From the NCBI GenBank assembly GCA_049999725.1, contig JBNGIS010035508.1, forward strand, positions 1 through 48,643: 48,643 nt of DNA. Reading direction: 5' to 3'. Of this stretch, positions 31,460 through 41,750 are shown in pieces. This stretch comes from Haplomitrium mnioides (Eukaryota > Marchantiophyta > Haplomitriopsida > Calobryales). The notes under the pieces are model-generated. The model ran no database searches, was not told the DNA's origin, and was given only the letters and a program-made list of their open reading frames with translations. The position numbers were made by a program, and so were the translations under genes. Numbering within the stretch: the stretch's first letter is position 1; every line of letters starts with the position of its first letter.

Positions 31460-31915
31460 TGGTGTTGTGTTGTATATAAGAAAGTAGAGAGGAGTGAAGG
31501 AAGCGGTAGAGGGTCACTTTTAGGGTTGAAGTTATTTTCATGTTACTTGCCTTTGAAGTTACTTCAAGTGAAGTGGTATAAGGCTACTTTTAGAGGTGAA
31601 GTAGGATAATACTATCTACCTTCAAAGTTACTTTTAAGGAAATAAGATAAGATCACTTTTAGGGCTGAAATTAGAAGTAACTTGTAAGTAAAGAAAGAGG
31701 GATGACACCTTCTTCTCTCGTATAAATAGAAGTGCTTCATAGCCCCACTTCTCATTTTGGGGTTCCTTTCAAATCACTTGGGTTGTTTGGTTGTTTGGCT
31801 TTTGCATATAGTCTTGGTTTTAGCTTGGGCCTTGAGTTGCATTTGGTTGAGGAATTCTATTAGAGTTTACTATGAGTTATTACTCATGTGGAGTTTGTCT
31901 TTGAGTACTTGTACA
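31460..31915 (+). repeat. Chromovirus 3' LTR
   Basis: TGGTGTTGTGTTGTATATAAG to ACTTGTACA, 456 bases, with TATAAATAG at 31721, offset 261. Pairs with 26943-27398. Confidence 0.85.
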
Positions 31916-31944
31916 TTGTAATTGCTCAACTAGCACAAAGAAAA

Positions 31945-32170
31945 TTATATATTTATATTTATATTTATGTTTTAAAACTTTGTCAAACTCCTACAATATA
32001 GCCATCCTCTTATTTCTCTCATTTTATTTTTCGTTATTTTTTCTTTCAAAATAGATTTTGCTTTCATTTTCTCATTAAGAGGCATAATTTTCCGATTTTC
32101 TACAAATTAAACAAAACACAAATTTTTTTTAAAAAAAACATGCAAAGGTGTGAACATCTCATCTTGATAT
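31945..32170 (+). repeat. Flanking direct repeat R, right copy
   Basis: Counterpart of 26690-26925, 30 bases outside the 3' LTR. Much too long for a target duplication; see findings. Confidence 0.75.
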
Positions 32171-32487
32171 TGAGATTTCAAGCTCTATCACTTGTTCTAC
32201 AGTTGGTATACCAATGTGATCTGGTATTCTACTGGTGGTATACCATGGTGGTATATCAGAGTAATCTGGTTTTCTGGTTGTATGGCTGGTGTTGGGCCAA
32301 CGTATGTAGCGTATGCGTACATGTATGTAGATTAGGTGTTTGGTTACGATGCATCCCTTGTTTTTGTATCGTGTGGTTGAGGATGTATTTTGAGTTTGTG
32401 TGGCTACAGTGGATAGCCTTGTAGTATTTAGTCCATTTTTAAATGTGGATTCAAATCTAGATCCAAATCCTATGTATGTGTGGTCTC
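32171..32487. other. Unassigned stretch, perhaps copia 3' LTR
   Basis: T/G-rich on the plus strand with repeated TGGTATACCA-like words. If the copia element's 3' LTR starts near 32488 it would cover this stretch, but I found no second copy to confirm it. Confidence 0.3.
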
Positions 32488-32494
32488 ATTAAAA

Positions 32495-32510
32495 CCCTCC
32501 CGCTTTCTTC
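32495..32510 (-). promoter_or_regulatory. Candidate polypurine tract of the copia element
   Basis: Minus strand GAAGAAAGCGGGAGGG, about 370 bases past the RNase H stop, with TGAGACC starting 6 bases on (a possible LTR start at 32488). Unconfirmed, as the partner LTR was not found. Confidence 0.4.
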
Positions 32511-32876
32511 TGAGGGAAAGAGTGCCACCACATATTTATAGGTGGAAAATGTCAAAAGAAAGAAAAAAAATTTCAAAATTTTATGTTTTCAAGAGTATAG
32601 CAGTGTTGTCATATCACTGCCCGGTGTTGTTGCGTCTTCATTGATGCGTTGGTGTGTTCTCTCCTTGTGCCCTGAAGATCTGTCTGAAAAATGATGTCAG
32701 CCTCAAAGCTGAGAAGTGATGTCAACTTCTGATATAATATGCTCCTGTCATGACCTGTATGACATTCAGACAAGATTAGGCATTTGCTTCAAAATAAATG
32801 ATAGTCTTTGCAGTCCTTGATCTTCATAACTAAAGGTCAAAGATGGGTGCAAATTAATGTATAAATATTCAAGTAG

Positions 32877-33971
32877 TTATTGTATACTGTTCTGTTGTAA
32901 TTTAGAGAGTCTTCTTAAACCAAACTCCTTAGTATGTGCAATGTGCAGGGCGGGTGGAAGTGGTTTGGTGAAGATATATGCTCTATTATCTTTGTTGGCT
33001 ATCCATTGGATATTGATTTTATCACCATGTTGCTCATGGGTGTAAAAGAATTTAGGAGCAATATGCTTTATTCTATCACCCTTAATAAAGCCTTGAGCAA
33101 TTTGGTCAACACATGGTCGATTGTACTCGTATATTACAATAGGGGAATCAAGTATGGGCTGGCCCGTATTGATGTTGATATGGTCAATAAGTTGTCGGAG
33201 CCATATACCTTCCCTACTAGCCTCATAAAGGGCAATAATCTCTACATGATTGGTTGAGGTAGTAGTAATAGTTTGCTTGGTGCTCTTCCATGAGATAGCA
33301 ATGTTTCCTTTAAGGAAAACATATCCTGTTTGAGACTTTGCATCATCACAATCAGATAGATATCCAACGTCGGCATAACCGACAATCTCATTTGATGCAT
33401 TTTTAGGGAAAAAGAGTCCCATGTCTTTGGTACCTTTCAAGTATCTGAAAATGCATTTGAGCCCATTCCAGTGGCAAATGGGGGGCTGAGAGTTGTGCCT
33501 TGCGAGCATATTTACTGCAAAAGATATATCAGGTCTAGTTTGATTTGCAAGGTACATGAGTGCAATTATTGCTGACAGGTATGGTTTATCTGATCCCAGA
33601 ATTGGTTCATGTTCTTTGCGTTTTCCGAACATGTCCTTTGTTGGGTCTGAAGATCTCAATTCCATTGGGGTGCTCGTTGGGTGAGCGTTGTCCATATTGA
33701 ATTGCTTGAGAATCTTGGTCGTATATGTGGATTGATGGATCAGAATACCATTGGGCATATGCTCAAACTGGATTCCAAGACAGAGATCAGGTTCTCTAAT
33801 GTCTTGCATTTCAAATATATCCTTCAGTTTGGCGATAGTATTGGCAGCTAGAGTTTTTGTGCCAAAAATATTTATATTGTCTACATAGAGTGCAACTACG
33901 ACATATTCATAGCCTTGGTGTTTCATAAATAGGCATGGAGCAATGTCATCATTTGTAAAATTTAGTGTCAT
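32877..33971 (-). CDS. Copia RT C-terminal half and RNase H, open frame of 364 codons
   Basis: Uninterrupted. RT: CLFMKHQGYEYVVVALYVDN contains the catalytic box as Y-V-D-N rather than Y-V-D-D (residues about 29-32), so the second Asp is lost. Thumb text YLANQTRPDISFAVNMLAR follows. RNase H: IVGYADVGYLSDCDDAKSQT, SWKSTKQTITTTSTNHVEII with the Glu, and NRPCVDQIAQGFIKGDRIKH; the final Asp-containing motif is weak. Open frame but incomplete without the upstream RT half at 33978-35130, which is in another frame. Copies DNA from element RNA when intact. Confidence 0.85.
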   Translation of the reverse strand: MTLNFTNDDIAPCLFMKHQGYEYVVVALYVDNINIFGTKTLAANTIAKLKDIFEMQDIREPDLCLGIQFEHMPNGILIHQSTYTTKILKQFNMDNAHPTSTPMELRSSDPTKDMFGKRKEHEPILGSDKPYLSAIIALMYLANQTRPDISFAVNMLARHNSQPPICHWNGLKCIFRYLKGTKDMGLFFPKNASNEIVGYADVGYLSDCDDAKSQTGYVFLKGNIAISWKSTKQTITTTSTNHVEIIALYEASREGIWLRQLIDHININTGQPILDSPIVIYEYNRPCVDQIAQGFIKGDRIKHIAPKFFYTHEQHGDKINIQWIANKDNRAYIFTKPLPPALHIAHTKEFGLRRLSKLQQNSIQ

Positions 33972-33977
33972 TATTTT

Positions 33978-35130
33978 TTATTTGAATCTTTGGTACCAAT
34001 TTCTGCCACTCTGTTTGAGTCCATATATTGATCTTAGGACTTGAACTGCAATTTGTGTACCTGGTTGATCGATATGTAATCTAGATGCATTTATAGAATG
34101 CTTTGCCAACTTTACATTGTCATGTGGAATACTTTGATGATGGGGGACTAAATGTCCACTTTGCAACTTGTATATTTGTGAGACTAAAGGTCCTCTACAG
34201 CTTTGTTTGCTCAACAAGTTGGTTGGTTGGGCTAAAGGTCCTTTGGAGTGCTGCGTGCTCAGCGAGTGCGCTGGCTGGACTAAAGATCCATTGATTTGTT
34301 GTTTGCTTAGCGAGTGCACTGGCTGGACTAAAGGTCCATTGATTTGCTGATGGCTCAGCGAGTGCGCTGGTTGGACTAAATGTCCATTGAGTTGCTGCTT
34401 ACTTAGCTTAGTTTCCATCATTTGACATCATCTTTTAGATGTGAGGACTAAAGGTCCTTTTTCGATTGGCAGTGTTCTTTTGCGGGCAGAAGGTCCTTTC
34501 ATTTGGTGGCCATTGAGGACAAAAGGTCCTTTTCCCAGATTGAGGTCTTTGTGGACAAAAGGTCCATTTTGAATCATTGTGCCTCTGTGGACTAAAGGTC
34601 CATTTTTATAGTGCATGTCATGAGAGACAAAAGATCCAACCTCAGAATTTAGGCCATGAGAGACAAAAGATCCATTCTCAGAATTTGGGCCGTGAGAAAC
34701 AAAAGGTCTAATCTCAAAATTGGGTCATGAAAGACAAAAGGTCTAATCTCGGAATTTGGGCCATTTGGGACTAAAGGTCCATATGCACTTTGGCTGGTCT
34801 CCCCTTGAATGTGAAATGCCATTCTTGATATAAGCTCGAGGGGTGCTTTCATAAAAATCTGGGTATCCAAAGTACCATATAAGTAAGTAGTGATGACGTC
34901 CATTATATGCATAGTTAGATGACGTTGGATAGCAAAGGCTATCATGTATCTGTAAGTAATAGTGTCCATGACAGGTGAGTATATGAGATTATAGTCACGC
35001 CCATGAATTTGAGTGTATCTTTTGGCCACTAATCTGGCCTTATATCTTGTGGCATCACCTTTCGCATTATATTTGCAAACAAAAATAAATATGTAATCTG
35101 TTAAATGCACATCAAGGGGTGCAAGCATGA
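33978..35130 (-). pseudogene. Copia RT N-terminal half with tandem-repeat insertion
   Basis: From 35128: KYNAKGDATRYKARLVAKRY, TQIHGRDYNLIYSPVMDTIT, HIMDVITTYLYGTLDTQIFM and KAPLELI, the RT fingers and palm with the first catalytic Asp (in M-D-V). The next conserved block, LRSIYGLKQSGRNWYQRF, appears only near 33990. In ordinary copia RT the two are separated by a short loop; here about 250 residues of repeats intervene, with G-P-L-V or G-P-F-V every 12 or 16 residues. A frame change occurs inside the repeats near 34640 and a stop at 34428. Confidence 0.8.
34140..34790 (-). repeat. Tandem repeats inside copia RT, 36- and 48-base periods
   Basis: Plus-strand near-palindrome GGACTAAAGGTCC or GGACAAAAGGTCC recurs at about 34450, 34516, 34554, 34591 and 34770, with weaker versions between (about 36-base spacing, 12 residues). 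From 34190 to 34420 the spacing is about 48 bases (16 residues, N-G-P-L-V-Q-P-A-H-S-L-S-K-Q-Q-I). Periods are multiples of three, so the protein frame is mostly kept. Confidence 0.85.
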
Positions 35131-35191
35131 TGGAACTGAAAACTTATCATTTGATGAGAGAGTCAAGTTTCGAATTAATTGCCTTTTCCCA

Positions 35192-36430
35192 TTAGAGCCA
35201 ATCAAATCTTGATTGTGCTTCTCTTACAAATAAAGGATCAGGTATATCCTTTTCCACTGATTGTGATATCAAGAATGTGAATGATTCATCTATTGTGGTC
35301 TGAGATCTGTTCCATATTCGAACGGTATGGGAATAATCAATTGATATTTCATCGTTCTCTGTAGCAATGTTCATTAATGTCGATGGTCTAGGCTTATTCT
35401 TTGAGCCTATGGGTCTGCCACGCTTTGCTTTGGGTTGTATATCGGTTGCAGGTGTATCAACTTTTTGGAGTCATACTAGAGCGTTTGCAGCTTCTATATG
35501 CGATTTTGTGATGCTGGAGGCATTGTTAAATGTGTCAAGTATTTTAACCAATATCTTCTGTAAATTGAGAAGTCTTCTAACTTCAGCATCTAAATGTCCA
35601 TTTTGTTGATCGAAATCCAGTGGCAAATATTGGTGCTATATTAAATTATCCTCAAGTTTTGGTCGTATAACCTTGTCCTCTTGTGTCAAATGTGGAAAAG
35701 ATTCTTCAAAGAATTGACAGTCTACGAATCGAGACTTAAACACATCAGATGTTGAGGGTTCAAGGTGTCGGATGATGGAGGGGGACTCAAAAACAATGCA
35801 TATGCCTTTTCGGCGTTGTGGTCCCATTTTTGTTTGATGTGGTCCTAATATTAGGACGAGGACCAAGCAGCCAAATGCGCGTAGATGTGATAAATCTGCT
35901 GGAATTCCTATTGTAAGTTGGTGCGGGGAATTCTTGTTGAATGCAGATGGTCTATAATGCAATAGAATCGATGCATGCATGACTGCATGTCTCCAAGCAG
36001 AGGTGGGGAGATTTGAGTTAAGAAGTAATGATCTTGCTATGAGTTGGATTCTCTTAATAGCCAATTCTACGATGCCATTTTGGAAATATGCATGTGGTAC
36101 TGAGTACTATATGTTTATACCGGCAGATGTGCGGAAGTCATCAAAAGTCTGTGAAGAGAATTTGCCGGCATTGTCGACTCTCAGGTTTTTTATTGGGTAA
36201 TCACAGAATTGCACTGAGAGTTTGAGAATTTGGGACAAAAGTTTTTGGAAGACCACGTTTTTGGTTGTAAGAAGAGATACTTGTGACCATTTGGATGATG
36301 CATCGATGGTGATGAGATAGTATCTGAATGGTCTCGAGAGTGGCTAGATGGGCCTACAAACATTAGCATGGATCCGCTCAAGAAATCGAGGGATAGAGAT
36401 TGTTGTCTTGTCATGAGAAGGTGCAATTTT
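35192..36430 (-). pseudogene. Copia integrase core and linker to RT
   Basis: Catalytic triad visible: Asp in YYLITIDASSKWSQVS, Asp in LRVDNAGKFSSQTF, Glu in NGIVELAIKRIQLIARSL. Text up to SAFNKNSPHQLTIGIPADLS and LRAFGCLVLV, GPQRRKGICIVFESPSIIRH is standard copia integrase C-terminus. The linker continues through DVFKSRFVDCQFFEE to REAQSRFDWL ahead of RT. A stop near 36065 and one near 35190 interrupt an otherwise single frame. Confidence 0.85.
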
Positions 36431-36439
36431 CAATTTGCC

Positions 36440-37069
36440 TCATACGTATGCTAAGCATGAGGTTTGCAGTGGAAATGGGTGCACATTTTCTGGTATGGCT
36501 TTGTTGTCCTTCTTAATGTGGTAGAACATGTCACGGCCTGGATGTCCAAGGCGGTTATGCCATATAGTGGTTATAGATACTGTTTTGATAAAGGCATGAT
36601 ATGAGAATATTTTTGTGGTGTATAATCCCGGTGGTGAAAGGGGGAAAGATTCTCGTATGTCAAAGCCTGTTATGGTTTGAGTCAGGATGTGGAGGACTTC
36701 TTTGTCCTGAAATAATCTTGTTTGAATGTGAAAACCGTTTTGTTTGATATCTCTGAAACTGATGAGATTTTTGGTTGCTGCAGGTGCATAAATTGCTGAT
36801 TTGATATCCAGTCTTGTTCCATTTGGAAAAATGATGGTCGCTGGACCATGTACTTCTTCAATTTGATTGTGGCATGTAATAGTAATCATAGGTCTGGTAG
36901 AAAGAGTGATGGATGAGGAATATTTGCGGTCTTGTAGAATAGTATGTGATGACCCACTGTCTACAATACATGTTATCTCATATCCATGTTTCTTGTCAGA
37001 CAATGCTGATTGAGTTATGTGACTTTCAGGATGTACCGTGTATTGTGGATACTCATCGTTATCTATCAT
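36440..37069 (-). pseudogene. Copia protease and GAG-pre-integrase domain
   Basis: CIVDSGSSHTIL is the aspartic protease active site (D-S-G), at about residues 36-47. Near the end TIWHNRLGHPGRDMFYHIKK holds the His-His part of the integrase zinc domain, and SCLAYV its remaining Cys; the second pair is damaged by the following stop. 210 codons are open. It cleaves the polyprotein when intact. Confidence 0.85.
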
Positions 37070-38069
37070 TTCCAGTAAGTTTCCCTATACCTCATGGGTG
37101 TGAGGTTTGGTGCTTTGCTGGTAAAGGCGCGCTAGGTGCGCTAGCACTTTACATGCGTATTGGGTGTGGCCACATGTGCCACATCTATTGCATGTAGTTT
37201 GTTGTTGTTGGCGTAGGCCGGATGTATTCTATCGGCCTCTGTATGATTGCTTGCTACCTCTGTTGTGCCTTGGGGCACACACTCTATTGTTGTCGGGGTG
37301 TGACAGTTGGGATTTCTATCTCGGTGGTTTGCATGAGCAGGTCTACTGTTGGTAGGCCGGCTTACGCTCCCGCTGAATTTGAGGTTACTTCTTCCTCTGC
37401 CTCTGGAGAATTGCTTGTTCCTAGAGCGAGGGTAAAGGCTAGAGCCTACAAAATGTGATTCGGGTTTAGGTGGGGTACGGCTGACCTTGGGGGTCGCTTC
37501 TTAGCATTTTCTACAAGTAGTAGTTGGTGCTTTTTGGCAAGTAGCATGTATGCTATCAGTTCGGAATACCAAGTGAATTGCATGTTGTGATATTGAGATG
37601 CTAAGATGAGATTGCTCACAAGAAATGTAGATAGAGTTTTCTCTATCTATTCTTCGTTAGTCACTGGGTGGCCGTAGACTGCTAGTTGTGAGACTATGCG
37701 AAATAATTTGTTGTTGTAATTTGTAATGGACGTGTGGTCCTACACTTGTAGGTTGAGTAGGTTGATCCAATCATGTCTTGCTGCTGGGAGCGATATTGTC
37801 GTCAGGTGGTCGAATCTGAGTTTGAGTTCTTCCCATAGTAGATGGGGACTATGAAAATTGAGGTATTGAAGCTTGAGGGGTTCGACCATATGATGTCTGA
37901 GTAGGATCATCGCCATGGTTGCGTCACATGGGGTGACGTTGTCATCTGAGTTGATGACTTCATGGATGGCTTTGGATGTCAAGTATGTCGTGACGTCGAG
38001 TGACCAAGAACAATAATTGGAGCCATCCAATTTCATGGCTTGAAATTTCATAGATTCAACAGATGTCAT
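37070..38069 (-). pseudogene. Copia gag with CCHC knuckle
   Basis: Starts at ATG with MTSVESMKFQAMKLDGSNYC, then AMILLRHHMVEPLKLQYLNF and LKLRFDHLTTISLPAARHDW, a typical copia gag (UBN2-like) domain of 109 codons before the first stop. Downstream in other frames VSQLAVYGHPVTNEE and, at 37192-37151, CNRCGTCGHTQYAC, a perfect C-x2-C-x4-H-x4-C knuckle. Several stops and shifts separate them. Confidence 0.8.
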
Positions 38070-39454
38070 GTTTGACTTGTTCTCTGTTTTGCAAGGAGTT
38101 CATGTGAAAGAGGTAGATAAACCAGGAGTTCTGGTGAGTGCAGTTGCTAGGTTAGGGCTGCGATGTTCTGTACTACGTACAGATGTGTGGTGGACCAAAT
38201 TTTGGTCGATTATGGACCCTGGTACCTGTTTATGTTTTCTGCCTTAAGCGGAAAAATGAAATAATTGAAATGAAAATAGGAAATAGCTGGACTAGCTACG
38301 AGACGGTCGGTATGAATCACCGAGAACTGAAATGAAAGAATGAAATGTTGCTAATGAATGAAGAGGCTGCCCTGGTAATAATCTTCTATGTCTTCAGATG
38401 TGTCAATATCGTATCCCCCAGATCGGTCTTGTTGGTCTGCCTTGAGTTAAGCCGGACCTAGCCTCCTATCATCGTAGTGCTTTCTGCAAATCTGGTATTG
38501 TAAAAAGAATAAAGTCGTCGCAGGTTGGCCAGATAAAGGTTGATTTCAGAGGGTGGTAAGGTCAGAGCTCACGTTAGTATGATTCTCTTGTAACAGGATG
38601 TGATCCAAAATCAACAATTGTATCCCTCGTGGGGAATGAGATCATTCAGTAGCAAATAGAAAGAACCAAAATATAATCAATATGATAGGTTGAGAAAGTT
38701 GAACCAAGAGCTGATGAAGAATAGAGCAAAAGAGCTTGAAGTGACTAGATGCAATGTCGCTCTTTTGTTGAGTGTTGATGTAGTCTCTGTGTAGTCGATG
38801 GGTCTTTGATGCTGCATGAACAGGTGGGTCGAACTTGTGCACAAGTTTGTGCAGCCTGTGTCTCACTATTCCCTTGCTTGAATGTGGTCACCTTGGTGGT
38901 AGGAACAAGACTTGCTCAGAAACGAAGCAATCTAGTACCAGAATGTGAGATCCAAGTTCTATGAAGGTAAGATGAAAGGGGTCCAGGAATCTCTGATGTC
39001 ACGAAGAAATGGTGAAGAGATACAGTCCTAAATTATAAACATAGACGTTAGCAATGCAGGTTAGCTCTTAGCATACATAGGGTCGGCAAATCAGCAAATT
39101 GTGAGCCAAGTTGCTCAGGTACCATTTAGCAGATGAAGAACAACCAATAAGGAAGGGAAAAAGAAACGGATGAATGATGGATCCAAAGTAGGAGAAAGGT
39201 CTCCAATCGAGTGGTCGTAGGATGTCACCCAAATAAGTGGTCGACTAGAAAAACATAAGTGTAGTCCTCCAAGTAAAATGAATAAAAATGGAGTTGTCGT
39301 TCACCAAGAGTAAGCAGGTCGCAGGGACTAGTTGGTGAGGAGTCTGCCTGATTGAAGAGAAAAACAATGTCAAACAGGAATGCGGGCGTCGGCAAGTCAA
39401 CAAAACATGAGTTGCAAACAACAATAGAGAGACACGCCTTCGGGTAGGATGAAG
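38070..39454. other. Copia leader region, no gene seen
   Basis: Upstream (minus-strand sense) of gag. A minus-strand word TGGTACTAGATTGC near 38945 loosely resembles a Met-tRNA PBS. Open frames are short and without domains. Confidence 0.4.
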
Positions 39455-39725
39455 GAGAACCGTGAGCGGAAGTAAAGAGTGGTCTGCAAGCAGAAGCAAA
39501 TGGCGAGCTGCGAGCTGAAGCAAATAATAAGCCGTGAGCTGGTGCAAAGAGTGAGCCTCAATCAAGAGCAAAGAGTGAATCGTGAGCAGCGCGAAGGAGA
39601 AAGCCGCAAGCAGAACGAAGAAACAAGCCGCAAGTAGAATGAAGGAGCCAGCTGCAAGCAGAACGAAGGAGCAAGCCGCAAGCAGAACGAAGGGGCGAGC
39701 TGCAAGCAAAAGGGAGGAGCCCTAG
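39455..39725 (-). repeat. Array of 21-base repeats in the copia leader
   Basis: Plus-strand units GCCGCAAGCAGAACGAAGGAG and variants (GAGCTGCAAGCAGAACGAAGG). About twelve units, the right-hand ones best conserved. The minus strand reads as a Leu/Ala/Phe-rich seven-residue repeat (F-V-L-L-A-A-C) over about 85 codons without a stop. Flanked by purine-rich tracts to 39980. Confidence 0.8.
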
Positions 39726-40319
39726 CATGTACGGTGGTCGTGAAGGAGGAAAAAAATAGTGATTATTTAGAAAGGAAAAGAATAGATAGCACATTCAAGT
39801 GAGGGGAAAAGAAGGGAGCGTTGCAGATCGACAACCTTAGATCATTCCACGCGGGGGGAAAAAAATAGTCGGGAGGAAAAAAAAAGGAGTTTCTCGCGCA
39901 TAGGAGAAAAAGAGTGTACGCTGGTGTTCTCTCATGTGTTGGTGCAGGTAGAGCGCATGCGGGAGCTGGAGAGAAAAAAAAAAAAGAGATAGAGTACTTT
40001 CGTGTTAATAACGTGTTATCACATGAGCACCGCAGATACACACGAGAGCTTCCGCGAGCGAGAGTAGTATAGGATGAATGAGTGAATGAATGAGTATAGC
40101 TCCTAATATAGGGTTATATATATGGTCCCTATAATAACTTTCTCTTTAAAAAAAATGACCATTATTAGATAGATGACATACAAAACATTCTAAAATATCA
40201 TTGTCTATATTTTGAAGTTTGATGACAATATTCCAAAGATAAAAAAATATTCAAAACATCAAAAACAATGTTAGAAGTACACTCAATGAAATAAAGATGT
40301 TAGGCACACATGGACTTCA
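39726..40319. other. Leader or LTR remnant, no gene
   Basis: Purine runs on the plus strand, then CACGTTATTAACACGAAAG (minus strand, about 40010) and TATATATAACCC (minus strand, about 40120). These could be the 5' untranslated region and promoter of the copia element, but no LTR pair supports it. Short tandem GAATGAGT words at 40076-40095. Confidence 0.3.
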
Positions 40320-41750
40320 TACACATACAAACATGCCTATGCATGCATGAATCGGTGAAGCTCACGTGCATAGGATTTTCTTAAGCCTTTGTGTACAAAG
40401 ACTGCTAATGCTCATACACACAAAGAATGCTAAAGCCTAAACACACATGCAATGTTGAAGCTCATGCATGTATGGACTCCAAACATTAACTCTAAAATCT
40501 ATATGTGCATGGAATGCTAGAGCCTATACTAGAATGGAATGCTAAAGCATATGCGGGCATGGACTCTGAACATAAACTTTAAAGCCCATGCGTATATGAA
40601 ATGCTAAAGCCTATGCGTGCAAAGACTCCATACAAAAACTCTAAAGCCTATACTCGTGTGGAATACTAAAGCCTATGCATGCATGGAATATTGAAGCCCA
40701 TGCTCACATGGACTTTGAACAATGACTCTTATGCATATGTGTGTGTGGACTATTGAAGCCTTTACACATATGAACTATTGAAGCCCATGCACAAATGAAC
40801 TTTGATAATGAACTCTAAAGCCTATTCACGCATAGAATGCTGAAGCCCTTGCACCTATGGGCTCTGAACATAAACTCTAAAACCTATGTACACATGGAAT
40901 GCTAAAACCTATGCTCACATAGAATGCTAAAGCCCAAACGAGTATGGAATGCTAGAGCTCAAACACATATGGAATGCTAAAGCATATGTTCGCAAGAACT
41001 CTAAACAATAACTCTAAAGTATATGTGCATGGAATGTTATAACCCATGTTTGTATGGAATGCTAAAGCTTATGCACACAAAGAATGCTAAAGCTCATAGG
41101 TACAAAGACTCTATACAAGAACTCTAAAGTCAAGACACGTATGGAATGTTAAAGCCCATGCGCATATAGAATGTTGAAGCTCATGCTTACATGGAATTTG
41201 AATAAGAACTTTAATACATATGCGCGGGTGGAATGTTGAAGCCTATACCCATATGGACTATTGAAGCTGAGGGGCAAACATACTCCAAACATGAACTCTA
41301 AAGCCTATACGCACATTGAATGTTGAAGCCTTTGCACATATGGACTTTGAACATAAACTCTAAAGTCTATGCATGAATGGAATGCTAAACCTATGTATGT
41401 ATAGAATGCTACAACCCAAACACACATGGAGTTCTAAAGCTCATACGCGCAGGGAATGCTAAAGCATATGCTTGCAAGGTCTCCAAACAAGATCTCTAAA
41501 ACATATGTGCATATGAAATGCTATAGCCCATGCGCTTATAGAATGTTGAAGCTTTTGCCCGCAAGGACTTTGAACAAAAACTCTATAGCCTACGCATGCA
41601 TAGACTGTTGAAGTCCATGTGCATATGAACTGTTGAAGCCCAAGCGCAAATGGACTCCAAACATGAACTAAGGCCTATGCTTGCATGGAATGTTGAAGCT
41701 CTTACACAATTGGACTTTGAAGCAAAACTCTAAAGCCTATGCCCATAGGG
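40320..41750 (+). repeat. Tandem satellite, locus 2, about 1.4 kb
   Basis: Two alternating kinds of unit: a short one of about 27 bases (GCCTATGCGTGCATGG then AATGCTAAA) and a long one of about 37 (GCCCATGCGCACATGG then ACTCTGAACATAAACTCTAAA). Roughly 45 units, diverged. The core is nearly palindromic, ATGCGNGCAT. No spacer-like unique sequences, no coding frame. Opposite orientation to locus 1. Confidence 0.9.

Larger units (their letters stand above)
26943..31915 (+). mobile_element. Full-length decayed chromovirus (Ty3/gypsy)
   Basis: Order: LTR, PBS, gag, protease, RT, RNase H, integrase, chromodomain, LTR, total 4973 bases. Both LTRs are 456 bases by my boundaries. Every coding region but part of RNase H has stops or shifts. 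No 5-base target duplication is visible (AAGGA left, TTGTA right). A truncated relative lies upstream at 24779-25399. The C-terminal chromodomain places it among plant chromoviruses. Confidence 0.85.
32488..40100 (-). mobile_element. Ty1/copia element, decayed, with expanded RT loop and long leader
   Basis: Minus-strand order: gag, CCHC knuckle, protease, GAG-pre-integrase zinc region, integrase, RT, RNase H. Integrase ahead of RT defines Ty1/copia. Coding runs from 38069 to 32877 with a handful of stops and shifts. A purine tract follows at 32510-32495. I could not match LTRs, so the ends are approximate. A TATATATAACC-like minus-strand word near 40115 could be the promoter. Confidence 0.75.

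Noticed and set aside
26938-31920. Target duplication of the chromovirus
   Set aside because: AAGGA and TTGTA do not match; boundaries may be off by a base, but no shift within reach gives a match.
38930-38948. Met-tRNA type PBS for the copia element (TGGTACTAGATTGC)
   Set aside because: Only loosely similar, and the sequence beside it does not match any LTR copy on the 3' side.
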